Notes: a model not told the origin generated them from the sequence alone. Shown: positions 11,940-24,659, counted from the first letter of the stretch. The stretch: 64,000 nt of DNA from Mastigias papua (GCA_964019165.1 OZ025272.1:4978993-5042992), one strand, 5' to 3'. A program made the numbers and translations.

Positions 11940-13690
11940 AACTATTTAATTTAGAACAAAGTACATATAATTGGCATTTGCCATGGATTATTACAAATGT
12001 TGCACGTGCATTGAGTACCATTCCAGGCTTTGATTTTTGTTTGAATATAGCTGAGCTCTGTGCAGTTTTAATTTCATCACTGAGGCTATTCCATAGTAGA
12101 CTTCTTTTAAATTTCAATAAGTTAGTACCAAATTTGTGTGATCTGGCAGGTGGCAGCTCGCAATCCTACATATGTGGAGGATTTGAGTAGTTGATCGTCT
12201 TGTATATGTCCACCATTCGTTTGTCCAAATTTCTCTTATGAATTGTCAAGTTCCATCTTATTGCAAGAGTGGGCCAAGCTCCTCCACGTTGTCATTGGTA
12301 TAAACTCTTTTCATTGCACGTTTGGTTGCTCTTTTTATAATATTATCTACTGTTCTACTACAAAACAGCCATATTAATGGACAGAATTGGAAATTTGAAG
12401 TAGCGACCATATTCACTAATGATTTTCGCGGTTTCTTCGCTGATGTAATCTCGTAATCTAGCAAATGCCCTATTGTTCTGATGTACTTTACCGCAAACTT
12501 CTTTGATGTGTGAATTGAAAGTAAGATTACTAACGATAATAAAGCCAAGAAGTTTCATTTGCTCGTGTTTGGGAAATTTTGCCGGGTCGACAACCATCCT
12601 GTTCCCAGGAGACCAAATAAGGATTGACGTTATTGTGTTCTCTACTTCAGTAATCACAAGGTCTATCGATTGGCTGCGTGAAAAGAGTGTTTTGTTGTCT
12701 GTAAAATTACAGATCTTGTAATCCATGTATGAAGGGTATCAATGACGAAAGTATTAGAAAGCAAGGATCCAAGCACAGAACCTTGGGAGACACCACTTTC
12801 GATTTTACCATATTTGCTTAAACATGTTGCAACTTTGACTCTTTGAATAAGGGTGCTTCATAGAGGGTTCATACAATCAGAAAGAATCAGGAAAACTGTT
12901 TTTAAGGACAGGAAAAGTCAGAACATTTTATTACAACTAGAGGAAAGTCCGGAAAAAGTAAGGAAATTTTATCATCCATACAGATGAATTCTTTGGTACC
13001 GAATAGATAACTCTACGCATTTGCACAGTTCGTGATATTTTTGTTCCAATTGAGCAGAGAGCCTCCTTTTCGTACCCAAATTGGAAGCATGGACCCAATT
13101 ACTTAGTTTTGAGAGGTGGGTCAGTCGCTGACATCATTTACAACACCTGTTGGTCAGGAAAAGTACTATGCATTTTTGATATGTAATCAGGAAAAATACC
13201 TTAATTTTCAAGAAAAAAAGTCAGGAAAAAATATTAGGCTTGGATGTGTAAGAACCCTGTAATCTTGGGCAACTTCTGTCAAGTGCATAGGTCTCCAAGT
13301 TTGCATGTAACAGATCGTGTGCAATGCTGTCGTAGGTATTTATTAGACAGACCTAGTGGTATTGTGCCAACAACACCTCTAAAATCTTAACATTGCTTCC
13401 AAGTTTCATTAACCCGAAATAAGGCATGCTCTGTGCTATAGCCTTCTCGGTAACCTGAAGGTCAGAAAGGAGAGTGTTAAAATAGGACTGCATATGACTG
13501 TAAATTGTTCTTTCAAAAAGTTTTGAAACTGAATGTAAGATACTATGCTGAAACTTTTGCAGTCTTCAGCTCTTCAGGAAATACATAATCATTAGTTGAA
13601 ATGTTGATGCGATAAGTGAGGTGGGAGCAAATAGCTTCTTTGAATATCTTTAGGACTTTGTATGGTGTACTACTGAACTGTAAGTACTCG
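11940..13690 (-). mobile_element. LINE reverse-transcriptase remnant (CR1/L2-like), split by a MITE
   Basis: Read on the - strand, pieces in different frames follow the order of a LINE ORF2. First comes the pre-RT segment FPEELKTAKVS (near 13560), then VSKLFERTIYSHM, then the conserved SGVSQGSVLGSLL (near 12790-12760). After these come the thumb-like MKLLGFIIVSNLTFNSHI (near 12560) and FQFCPLIWLFCSR (near 12380), and finally a C-terminal WNSLSDEIKTA segment near 12090. Stops and frameshifts abound and the 5' part (endonuclease) is absent, so this is a dead, 5'-truncated copy. A 395-bp element interrupts it at 12864-13258. Confidence 0.8.
12864..13258. mobile_element. MITE-like element inside the LINE remnant
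   Basis: It begins AGGGTTCATACAATC and ends with the reverse complement of AGGGTTCTTACACATCC. The interior is full of dispersed CAGGAAAA-type words and has no coding capacity. LINE coding similarity resumes on both sides, which is the best evidence that it is an insertion. Confidence 0.55.
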
Positions 13691-13749
13691 CTGATGAACA
13701 TAGTATTGAGTTTTGCCACACGAGGAGAGGGGATCGTGAAAAAACACAC

Positions 13750-15600
13750 CTATAAGAATGGGTGGGTCATTAAAAGTATCAGAGGGGCGATTAAGAGACC
13801 ATTAAAAATGTGTTGGTACTAATACAATCATCTTTCGGTTATCCACCAGGCCCGCAACTACGGGGGGGGTCCAGGGGGTCAAGATCCCTACTCTTTTCTT
13901 TCAAAAACATAAAAATCCCCTTTTTCTTGGAATTTATTTCGAACTATTTATTGGATTTTTCCAGAATGGACCTGATTATAATCACTCATATACTTGAAAG
14001 TGGCCAATCCTTGAATTTAGTTCATTCATCTATTTTTTATTTCTTCCTCATGGAAAAAGTCATTCATGCTTTACAAGTCCATAGGCAGCTAACATAGATT
14101 TGGGGAGGAGGGGAGGGGTGGGTATTGTATCACGTTATGAGATAAAACTTCCACAATTGTTTGTTGTGTTGTGTTACTATGCCATTTCATTGCCCCCTTA
14201 GTTCCGTTCCGTGGTATGTTATAATTATTTGTTACATCATGTGTGTTAATATAAATTAAGCTTGTAATGTGCTATGTGGTCAGTGGTTACGTGAAGTTGT
14301 CGTTGGCGGTTGTCGTCGTGAGGTACAGTCAAAGTCGTCGGTCGTGTTTAGAGTGTCGTGTTTGGAACTGCCATTTTTTGCCGTCCGCATATCGAGTTGG
14401 TTGGAGATTCACCGTTAGTGAATGTTATCATTGTGAAGTCACTGTTAATATTATCGTTCTTCGAAGTTGCTGTATTAGAGTTGTCGTTTTTATAAAAGGA
14501 ATAAAGACAATTTTGATATCAAAAGAAAACTATATTTTTGTGGACTTATGTCGGCTACTTTGTATCATGTAGAATCGTGCTATTTTACCTTATCCCTAGT
14601 CTGAAAAGTATTATTCCCGATCTGTATTCTCTTGAAAGAATTTTTTGATGTGTCTTCTTTTGCAGACTAGAACCCTGGCTTCGAAAATTCGCAATTGTGC
14701 GTCCGCATACCCACCATTAACGATGATTGGTTCCTATATAATCATAAGTTTAGACACAACTTCGACAAACTGAGTCCCTTCCGTGCTTGTAGAATTAGTA
14801 AAGAAGACAATGAGCTCATTTCATGCACAGTTTGATTTGATACTGCAAGATATCTTTGGTTCTTAGCTCTCTGATGTTCCTGGTTTGACTCTGAATGTAG
14901 ACGATAAGCCTTTGTGTGAATTTTTTCTGCTTCAGAGGCAGAACATGATGCTAGTAATAGAAAAATAATAGATTAATAATAGAAAAATCCTTAAAACAAC
15001 GAGTTCTCTTATTAAAAATGCAAAAAGTTTTTCGAATGGAGGTTGATAAAACGCAGAGCAGCCATTTTGTAATGTTTTGCTCTGTTGTATTAGTTAAGTC
15101 TGTTTCAGGTGTCCTGTAAAGTAGTACTCCCTTCTGCACATGGCCCATCTGGCATATCATTATTGCTTTCATGATATCTCCTTGAATGGTCTCGCAACTA
15201 TTTATCTGTCGTAAAGAGTCTAGCACCAGCTTTGAGGAGCTTGAAAGTGCCGAGAGTCTCATTTGTGAGGCATCTGATTGAGCTTAGTTGTTTTTTGTTT
15301 ATTTTGCTTATTTTTTTTAATGAGACTGTGCCATATAATTACTGTAATAAGCTTTCGTAGATGGAACTCAATGGCAAAATGTCCTTTCCAACTATGGCAG
15401 TCATGGGAGGTTTCTAGTAATCATTTTTTATTAGAATCTTTGCTTCCTTAACCGCATCTGGCTATATATTTCAGTTCAGCTTTCGGTCGTTATCCGACGA
15501 TTCATACTCTGACCAGTGTCGGACGAAACAGCTTTCATCATACTAAAAGAATGCTCCCGCTTTTCGTCCTATATTGAAGCTCTGTAGTACCAACAGACTT
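13750..15600. other. Intergenic, nothing firm
   Basis: No gene recognised. The G-rich stretch 13850-13880 resembles the end of some hAT-type elements, but no matching second end was found. Open frames at 14267-14572 and 14951-15262 look like chance. Confidence 0.3.
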
Positions 15601-15624
15601 TTAACAAAGGACAGATTACCGTTA

Positions 15625-15720
15625 CAATATTCAACCTTGTTATTGCGCTTCACTGTCTGGCTAGTGTAAACAACCTTGTTACTTTAAACAACCTTTTTAT
15701 CGTTGACGCCCGAGTACAAC
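15625..15720 (+). repeat. Possible diverged LTR fragment of the Ty3/gypsy element to the right
   Basis: It shares words and order with the LTR at 20938 onward: GTTACA, TCAACCTTGTTA, CTTCACTGT, GTAAACAAC and ACAACTGTGT. If real it would be the 5' LTR, with the LINE at 15830-17285 lying between it and the gag remnant. The similarity is patchy, so this is tentative. Confidence 0.35.
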
Positions 15721-15829
15721 TGTGTATAGAGTATATGAGTGCATGGAAAAGGGATCATCATTTTTTTCTTTTGTTTAAGTATGTAATGTCAGGGAAAGGC
15801 CAATAGAGCCTATAACAAAGTCCTTACAA

Positions 15830-17285
15830 AGGAAGAAAGCGAAAGGAACCCTAAGTAGATAGGGAGATGAGATCAAGTTTGTTGATGTTAGATTTGAAGA
15901 AAGATAAGTTGTAGGATTCAGGAAAGGAAGTGGAAGGTAAGGTGTTCCAAAGTTGACAAGTTCTTTGAATTAATGAAGATTTGTGGGAAAGAGCTCGTGG
16001 ATTAGATAGTATGACTTGGAAAGGGTTTGACTGAGTAGAGCTTCTGATTGGTCGAACATGCTTCAGGGGATCAGGAATAATATTCTTGATTTCTGGTGAG
16101 CAATGTCCATGAAAATATCGATAGAAAATGGACAGATCTGCTAGCAGACGATGATGAGAGAGAGATTGGAGAGATTTGTTGAGACTTGGAATATTTATGA
16201 GACGGATGGCCTTGGATTGAACTTTTTCAAGAAGATGCAGAGGTCTGGAAGCACCACCCCAAACATTGGAGCAGTACTCCAGAGAATGACGAATCTGCGA
16301 ATCTGAGATTTGTATATAGTCAGCAGCTGAGAAGGAAAGAAGAAGCCACGGACTCTAGAAAGGAAGCCAAGTTTCTGAGATGCATGTTTAGCAATGGAGT
16401 GGATGTGTGTTTTTCAAGAAAGATTTGATGACACTGAAAGACCAAGTTGAGTGAAAGAAGATGAAATGTCCAGTTCATAGCCACTCATGAATACAGGGGG
16501 AATCTTGGTGATGTTTACGTGAAATAACAACCTGTGTCGTCTTTCCTTGATTAAACTTAACATGGTTATCATTACTCCACATCTCCATGGTTGACAAGTC
16601 ATTTGTGAGAAGTGAAGTTGAGGTGTTACAATAGGATGAAACATTGGAGTGGGAAAGGTTTGGTGGGATTACATGAAGAAGATGAACTCAGATAAGTATC
16701 ATCGGCAATAGAGTAAATACTGAAAGATGTAGAGGAAAGTAGGTCATTTATGAAGAGGATGAATAAAACAGGCGAGATAATCGTGCCCCGAGGTACACTA
16801 GAGTTGATAGAATGAGGTTTTGAGAGAGGAAGCCATCGACCCTAATTGAAATTGATCTGTCAGAAAGAAAGCTAGCAATCCATTTGATGAAGTTGTTGTG
16901 CCGACCAAACATTGGTAGTTTAGCAAGGAGACCTTTATGCCAGACATGATCAAAGGCTTTGGAGATATCAAGAGAAATCATTCTACTCTCACCGTAGGAT
17001 TCTTGAGCAGAGGACCGAGCATGAACAGCGTTAGCTAGAAGGTCACCAGTAGATCTGGCTTGTCGAAAGCCATACTGGTGATCAGAAAGAAGGTTGTTTG
17101 TTTCAAGGAAGATAAGCAGTTGTTTGGTGATGATAGTATCCATAGTCTTAGAGATGAGTGAAGTAATTGCAATTGGGGGATAGTTCGACGGGTCAGGTTT
17201 GTCCCCTTTTTTGGGGATCGGGAAAACGTTGGCAAGTTTCCAAGAAGAAGGGCATATGCCAGCAGAGTAGGAAAGCTGAAAGAGT
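15830..17285 (-). mobile_element. Jockey-like LINE reverse transcriptase remnant, 5'-truncated
   Basis: On the - strand a 196-codon frame (17338-16748) encodes the RT fingers and palm: SSWKLANVFPIPKKGDK, AITSLISKTMDTII, YGFRQARSTGDLLA, SLDISKAFDHVWHKGLLAKL, then WIASFLSDRS. Further - strand pieces continue the element: SGYELDISSSFTQLGLS near 16450, KHASQKLGFLSRVRGF near 16370, and a C-terminal part near 15930 (FGTPYLPLPFLNPTTYLSS). Several frameshifts and stops lie between them and the YADD block is disrupted. The copy begins abruptly within the RT and directly abuts the gag remnant at 17286, so one of the two was truncated at this join. Confidence 0.88.
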
Positions 17286-20200
17286 TTGTCTCTAGAGGAA
17301 GATATTGAAATTGCACAGAATGCAGATGGTACAGCCAACCAGATAAGTTATATGAGACCAGAATTCAGCATCACACAAAGGCCAGTCGACATTCATAGAC
17401 TTCAGATAAGATCAAAAGACAAACCAAGATGGTACAAGCAGCAGAACAGCAGCCCCTACAAGTCAACAGGCCAACAATGTCAGAAGGAAAATTCGAATGA
17501 CAAATGCATGTCAAAGAGGACGTCGTGTTACTACTATGGTGCAATCCCTTCACATCCAAGAAGTCAGTGTCCAGCCAAAGATGTAGACTGCTTCATTTGT
17601 GGTAAGAAGGGACATTTCTCGAAGATGTACCAAGCGAAGAAAACAGCAGCTTCTGCCAAAGAACTAGAGGCTGAACCAGTTAAAGAAACAATTTCATTTC
17701 AAGATTGTCTACTAAATGACTACAAACCAATGCTTTTCCATGGCAATATTCACTCTCTGATAACTGCAGCTATCGAAAGCCTAAATCAACCAGCTTTAAA
17801 ACCACACATCAGGTCACTTTGGTTGAGTAAATTGTTGACATCTCAAATATACTGCATAGACTGTGAGAATGATACAGGAGCAGATTGCAATGTGTTTCCT
17901 TTGAGCAAAGGCAAGGAGTTATTTGGAAACAGCTTAAAGCCTGAACCTCCTACAGTGAAATTGAGAGGGTATAATAATGTTCCTGGTAAAAAATTTGGTT
18001 CCTGTTTCTTATTTTTGTGTCATGGTGAAAACGCTTATAATGTAAGATGTGAGGTAGCTTAAAGCAACGATCCAGTTATACTTGGGCGACAACAAGCCTT
18101 GAAAATGAACTACGTCCAATCTCCGGTGATAGCAAAACCAGTTATATCACCTGCGCCGACATTCGTAAAGAAGTCCAGTTGAATTCTTGCAGTAGCAGTG
18201 GCTCCTGTAATTAAACAAACAACTAGTAACAGTATCTCCATCAATGACAAGAAACATCACATTCCAATTTCAAAAGACTATCTGCAGAAGGAATACAAAG
18301 GTGTATATGATGGCATTCGCACAATGCCTGGAGGTCAATACGCTATCCGGCTAAAAAGTGACCATATAGCAGTTCAACACCCTCCAAGGTAAGCGGTAAT
18401 TAGTCTAAAGCTAGCATACGAGACAGAGCTAAGAAGACTGTTACAGCCTGGTGCTATTGTAGAGGTTCAGGAGTATAAAGAGTAGAGAAATTTCGTTGTT
18501 ACTGTAAAGAAACCAGATGGAGCACTTCGCCTATGCCTGGATGCAAAGGTTCGTAACAAGGCCATACAAGTAAACCAGCTGTACAGCAAAATCATAGATG
18601 ACATCATTGCAGAGTTAACTGATTCGTCTTGTTCCCCACTATTGGATGCTGCATCAGGATTTTGGAATGTGGTGTTAGATCATGAAAGCAGTGTTCTTAC
18701 GACGTTCAATACTCCTTGGGGAAAAACAGATGGCTCCGTTTGCCTTTTGGCTAAAAGATCTATGGAGATGTATTCCAAGAACGGGTTGATAGAGTCTTGA
18801 GGAATATACCATATGTAACAGGAATTGCTGATGATGTTCTTAGTCCTGGCAAAACTGTACTTCAACAGGATATAGCACTTATCACTTTACTGGAAACAGC
18901 AAGAGCCAATCACCTTCTTTTCAATGCAAAGAAATTTGTGTTTAGGTCACGAGAATGCAATTAAGTTGGAGGAAATCTCCTGAAGGGTACAAAGTCCATC
19001 CTAAGAAGATGAAAGCTATTTTAAATATGATGCGACCACAAACTCTACGACATCTTCAGAGTTACTTGGGTCTAGTGAGCTATCTCACTAGATTCAGTCG
19101 AAAGTTAGCTGAAGTCACAGCTCCTCTCAGAGAACTATGCAAGAAACAAACCGTATTCGTCTGGAAAAGTTCACAGCAACATGCATTTGATTCCATCAAA
19201 GATCAAAGAACTGATACCTAATGCACCAGTGTTAGCTTAGTTTGATAAGACCAAGGGCAGTGTCATGCAATCAGATGCTTCGAAAAGAGGGATGGGAGCA
19301 CTTATGCTTCAAGCTGGAAAATCAGATATATATGCATCAAGAATTATAACAAACGCTGAGAAGAACTACTCACACATTGAAAGAGAGCTACTCAGTTTTG
19401 TTTTTGCACAAGAAGGACTTCATCACTATGTTTTCGGCTACACTGTTATTGTACAGACAGATCATTTACTACTTGTAAGCATCTGAAAGAAGTCCTTAGC
19501 AGCTAATTTAACCAGGTTGCAGAGATTATTTCTCAGATTGTCTCGATATGCTATTGACATACAGTATTTGCAAGGGAAAGGCAATATAATAGCTGATGCT
19601 CATCCAAAATTTCGCCACTTCCGATGACAGCTGAAGATAAAGAAGACTCTGAGTTCATTCCACACCATATGCTAACTGCTGAGTATGCATCTGATGCCAA
19701 ATACATTGCAGATTTCAGAAAGGCAACACCAGAAGATATGGTGTCATCTCGTATAACAAAAACAATTATAGATGGGTGGTTAGATTCAAGAAAGGACTGT
19801 AACCATTACTATTAGACTATTGGAACTGTAGAGTTGAAGTGAGTGCAGAGAATGGACTCTTCCTCAAGGGATACAGACTCATTGTTCCGAACAATCTCCG
19901 TAATCAAGTGCTTTAAATTGTGCGCAAAGGGCATGTTGGAACAGAAAGGTGCAGCTAAGAGCAAGAAAATCATTCTTCTGGCCTGTCATTAATAACGAAA
20001 TCATGGAAATAGCTAAGACTTCTAAAGTTTGTCAGACCTTTTCCAGATCATAAGAAAGAGAAACATTGATGTCACATGATACTCTACAAGGTCCATGGGA
20101 AAAGATAAGAATTGACTTAATTTTGAGTTGCAGTCGCAAAATATCTCTTCATTGCTGAGTGTTACAGCAGATTTCTTGTAGTCAGAAGAGCTAACAATAC

Positions 20201-20937
20201 CACATCTGTTGCAACAATCAACATTATCAAAGAAGCGTTTGGTGAGTATAGGATTCCAAAGATTGCTATGTCGGACAATGGGTCACAGTTCACTTCAAAG
20301 TTGTTCCAATACTTCTCAGGTGAATATTGTCTCGTGAACAGGACGTCAAGTCCGTGTCATCCAAAGAACAATGGACTGATAGAAAGAATGGTCCAAATAG
20401 TAAAGCAGATGATGAAGAAATGCATTACAATGAAGGAAGATTCACACATAGCTATGCTGATATAAAGAACAAGGCCATTGTGCAATAACATCCCATTGCT
20501 AGCGGAACTCTTGAATGGTAGAAAGCATAGAGGACTCTTACCATCAAATTGTGCTATGCAGAATGCACAGGTGCAATATGTTTGTGAAGAAATGTTGGAA
20601 AATAAGGCTGACCAAGCATACTACTTTAACATATCTGCCAGAGAATTACCACCAATATAACAGACTCAAGCAGTATACGTTCAGCCCAATCCTGAAATTA
20701 ACAAGTGGACATGTGCAATTGGTGTTAGAAAACCCACAACCACTCATCCAAGTGTATGTACTGTTGAAAGAAAAAACGGTGCACAGCTGCAAAGAACTCG
20801 GTGTTCTATCAAGACTGAAGTTGATTAGAACATCCATGAAAGGCCTCGAAGGAAGATTACCAAGCCACCGATACTGATAGAGACAAGTTGACTTTTTGTT
20901 GTATATAACAATTTTCTCTGTCTATTACAGAGGGAGA
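17286..20937 (+). mobile_element. Ty3/gypsy LTR retrotransposon, gag-pol remnant (K02A2.6-like)
   Basis: Ordered domains on the + strand. Gag tail from 17286. Two zinc-knuckle remnants near 17530-17630; the first is damaged, and the second reads CFICGKKGHFSKMY with the last Cys replaced by Tyr. Aspartic protease with active site DTGAD near 17870-17890. RT pieces 18480-19220, with FWNVVLD, TTFNTPWGK, and ADD in place of the usual Y/F-x-DD. RNase H from 19265 (QSDASKRGMGALML). Integrase near 20270-20400, with MSDNGSQF and NNGLIERM giving the second Asp and the Glu of the DDE triad. Many stops and frameshifts make it non-functional. A purine tract AGAGGGAGA (20929-20937) precedes the 3' LTR. A second, oppositely oriented copy of the family lies at 44585-46050. 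Confidence 0.9.
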
Positions 20938-21290
20938 TGTTACAGTAGTCAACCTTGTTAACAATGTCTTGTAATTGTTAACAAGGTTGTTATTGTATTG
21001 TTGACATCACTGTCTTGTTATAGCAAACAATCTTGGTATTGTAAACAACCTTGATATTGTATTGTACACTTCACTGTTGTAAACAACTGTGTTTACTATG
21101 ATGAAATGGCAAAAATGTTGATTGCTTTCTCATGTAGAATCAGTATTTGAAAGTTTACTAGCTAACAAGACTTTTGTTTGTGCCCTCTGTCATTCATAAT
21201 ATTACAGTGACTTCCATTGATTACTAAATGTCCACAGACTTACTTTTCAATGGAACATATTAATGAATAAAGATAGTATGAAGGAGGCAA
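20938..21290 (+). repeat. Probable 3' LTR of the Ty3/gypsy element
   Basis: It starts TGTTACAG immediately after a polypurine tract, the expected position and dinucleotide of an LTR. It contains CAACCTTG/AAACAACC words repeated several times and AATAAA at 21266-21271. The right end is not determined because no intact 5' LTR is available for comparison. Confidence 0.5.
20950..20989. repeat. Perfect 15-bp inverted repeat near the LTR start
   Basis: CAACCTTGTTAACAA at 20950-20964 is the exact reverse complement of 20975-20989, with a 10-nt spacer. Confidence 0.9.
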
Positions 21291-24056
21291 TTTTACTGAG
21301 TTATTGTGATCTAGCTAACAGACATATTTTCTGTCCAAGTGTATTTCTGCAACAAAAAGTAAGGCCAATACTCTAGTGCCTGGATACTTAGTGCAAATTT
21401 TTTAGCTAATTTATTTACTTAATTCTTTTCATATTGAATATATTACAAAACCATAAGTAATAAATACACTGACACTGTCTTTGTATGATCTTTCAAAGAG
21501 AGATCAAACAGAGAATGTGTAATTGCATTTATTATTTATGGATTTGGCATGTACTCAATATGGGTATGAAGTTTCCTAAATACAATTTGTGCTATAGCAC
21601 ATGGGGTCTTATCAAAGCATTAGCTAAAAACAGCAGTGATATTAAAAGTAGTCGTTTTCATTTCTGTGATATTAGAAACACCATCAAGGGGGATCATCTC
21701 AGTATTGAAACTAAAGATTCTATTGTCCATTCATTCAACTCTCTAGCAATACAGAGTAACATTGTTGCATCTATTGAAGTTAGTAATTACACAGCTTACA
21801 TCCTTGATCATTTCTGGCAGGCTGATTCTTGTTGACACAATGAATAATGAAGAGAAAGATAAGATATGCATGTTCATGAATCCACACGGCCCAGCAAATA
21901 AATGTTATTGGCCACCCACTGATGATAAAGGCTATCTGTAATTTAGCAAGGTCAGTCAGAAAGGTCAGACTCCCAGATACAGGCCTTTCAATGAGTAAAT
22001 TGGATGCGCGCTGCCAATCGCGCATGTGGGATCGTTTGCATGCGCTAAACATTCAATTTTTAGAGCTTCCCTTAGTACTTGGATGCATACTTTTCATAAA
22101 GTTGGCGCGAGCAACAAATCGAGCACGTGAACTGAGCTGGACGTGTGCCTGCGCGCTCGTGCGAATCTCACTGAAAGGCCTGCAGATGACTAGCAAAGAA
22201 GTGAAGAACACACTTTTATTTTGACAAGATGCATGAATATATTGACTATTCAGCAGTTTATAATAATTGCAAAGGATCTACTTCTAATTGGTAGCTATGT
22301 TTGATGGCAATAAATTGCAAGAAATCCACAATAGGAAAAGCAGACTTCCATTCATGCTTAACATGACATGCTGTTCTGGTTGAGTTTGTTGACTGTTTTT
22401 TGGAAAAATAGTCCAAACATGACAATTTCTGGGACTAATTTTCTATATGAAAAAATCAAATATGAAAGAATGCTTATATGTGGCTTGAAAAGTAAGCTAG
22501 GAAGACCCAAATGCTCCTAATTGGTATTAAGAATGCTTATATATGGTTTGAAAGGTAAGCTAGGAAGATCTAAATGTTCCCAATTGGTATTAAGAATGTT
22601 TATATATGTCTTGAAAGGTAAGCTAGGAAGATTCAAATGTTACCAATTGGTATTATTACTCTGTACTCAAAATAGTTGGCATGCTGAAAAGTTCCTTCAT
22701 AATAAAATATGAATATTCTATTGAAAATCTTGCTATATCACATATATCATACAAGTGACTACTGGGTGAAATTTCAAATATAAGAAATGGTGGTAGAATT
22801 GCACGAGTACATGAGTTCATCTATCAGTATTATCTCCAAAGAAGATATATAACAAACTTTTAATTGTAATGTTACTTATCTTTAAAGGAGATTTTGATAC
22901 CTGCAATATCAAATCACAAATTTATCAAAATTTTAAGAGAGGCAGTGTTGGACTTGCCAAATATGCCTATAATATACTAGCTAAAAAATTTCCAGAATCA
23001 ATGCCTTCATACTGGTTGTGTTATATTCGTAACAAACCCTGTACTCACTTGGTATTTCTCCAAAAGATCATTTTAAAGCCCTATTGGGGGGTATTCTTCC
23101 TATGGGCAGGTTTAAACCAGTTCAGTATTATAATGCAAAACCATTTGATAGAAAATTGGAAAACATAAAACAGGTACCAACCCCTAAGCAATGATCTAGT
23201 ACATCACAGAACATCAGAACAGTTTTGTTAGTTTTGTAAAGATCAAACAAGCTTGGCAACAAACTAGGGTTAAGAATGCCACATCATATATCACAGGCTT
23301 AGTAACAATACATATTGTCATAGAAACTACAAGAAAGAGTTCTTGTATAACCTAGAATGAAAGACTGATCTATGAAAAAGATGGTTCCAATCTTGTATGG
23401 TTGGTCACTATTTGGAGATTTTTATCAATACACTTGAAACAAAGTGGAAAACAGTTTTTGGCAAGTTACAATGTGTAATGAGACATCAATCACTTCATGC
23501 AAACAGTTTGCTTTTGAGCCTGCTTCTCTATGTTCAAAGTGGAGATGGAGGTACTTTAACACCTCATAAGTGGTGTAGTAAAGATCATATACAAGAGCTT
23601 GCATCTTTCTGGTAGGCACACATGAATGCCTCCACTGCTTTCAAAGCATTACTAATAATACTACTGGTGTATAAAGTTGACAGAGACATTTTCCCAAAAG
23701 CATACTGTCTATAAGAAAAATGCAAATGAAAATATATATTGGAAAATCTGATTGACAGAGCCATAGCGAGAATCTCTAGGCAGAATGGTCTCATAAATTG
23801 TTGACAACTTTTGGCAAGGCATTGTTGCAAGCACATGTACAGCAAACACATCAGTATGAGTGTATTGAAATTATCTTCATGACTTGTATAAAAATTCGAT
23901 GGGAATTTCAACAGTTTAATTTCATATGAAATGTGAAATAAGCCAATAGATATGGAAAAATATTATACTATTCACTCAGGGGCAATAAAAACTTGATATA
24001 AAGTCGAGCATAAAGCCATGTACTATTCACCTTTTAAGAATAAAGGCTATTCATAT
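21291..24056. other. Intergenic; unassigned open stretches
   Basis: No gene identified. The + strand open frames 21485-21835, 22869-23168 and 23397-23615 carry no recognised domain. They may be pieces of an unknown element or chance. A 63-bp tandem repeat lies at 22468-22656. Confidence 0.3.
22468..22656 (+). repeat. 63-bp tandem repeat, three units
   Basis: Units start at 22468, 22531 and 22594, each beginning GAATGCTTATAT or GAATGTTTATAT and ending near CAATTGGTATTA, with a few substitutions per unit. The period is a multiple of three and the last two units form an open + strand frame; the first contains TAA. Confidence 0.9.
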
Positions 24057-24659
24057 CTATGATATGTCTTCTAGAAGTTTGTAGGCTTGTTTCAGTTCTG
24101 CTAAAAACGTCCTGAAATTATTCCCATCAATTGTAAATGCATATTCCCCTGATGACTCACTATTAATGCCATCCTCTTTCACGATTTTAACTTGAACCTC
24201 AGGCTCACCAACCTCTCCAAGTAGGCTTGAACTGATTATATAGTCCACTCTCCAATCCACGTCCTTTAGTCTTGATACCCGCATACTTTGTTGACGCAAA
24301 GTACTTTCTAGCACATCTAGTTTCTCATCATAAATCTTACTCAAGGCATTTGCATGCTCTTTGGGTAGACCGAGTTGTTGAAGTTCATTTGAAACAGTTT
24401 CACCATCTACATGTTGTCTTGCTGAACTTTTAAATATGAAGTTCAAAGCTGCAATTGCTGCCTTTATATCGGCAATTTCGAACTTTGCATCCGATGTAAG
24501 CTTCGCAGCTTTTTTGTAATCGATGCTGTGTCCTGTCATATCTGCAACTACTTGTGCACAAAGCAGCTTCATTTTCACTGATGATAGCTTTGATAACGTA
24601 CTGATTTCAGCTAGTAACCAATCCGGGCAGTCCAGATCACCACAGAATCTAAACCTCAT
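24057..24659 (-). CDS. COMMD4: COMM domain-containing protein 4
   Basis: COMMD4 belongs to the ten-member COMMD family, which assembles with CCDC22/CCDC93 into the Commander complex for endosomal recycling. The 200-residue frame starts with ATG and an opening, MRFRFCGDLDCPDWLLAEIS, nearly identical to vertebrate COMMD4. It carries the helical N-terminal domain (about 1-120), including the conserved LQQLGLPKEHA. The C-terminal COMM domain (about 130-200) has VDWRVDY and the terminal helix LAELKQAYKLLED. Length matches the family. Unlike vertebrate genes it has no introns here, yet it has no stops or frameshifts. No poly(A) tract or target duplication marks it as a retrocopy. It faces the gene at 24910 across about 250 bp. 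Confidence 0.96.
   Translation of the reverse strand: MRFRFCGDLDCPDWLLAEISTLSKLSSVKMKLLCAQVVADMTGHSIDYKKAAKLTSDAKFEIADIKAAIAALNFIFKSSARQHVDGETVSNELQQLGLPKEHANALSKIYDEKLDVLESTLRQQSMRVSRLKDVDWRVDYIISSSLLGEVGEPEVQVKIVKEDGINSESSGEYAFTIDGNNFRTFLAELKQAYKLLEDIS

Noticed and set aside
13850..14130. A hAT element starting at the G-run near 13863
   Set aside because: The start resembles some hAT ends, but no matching right end or target duplication was found.
21485..21835. A 116-codon gene
   Set aside because: No recognised domain and no splice support; kept only as an unassigned open stretch.
22468..22656. CRISPR-like array
   Set aside because: The units are contiguous 63-bp tandem copies without spacers, in eukaryotic DNA.
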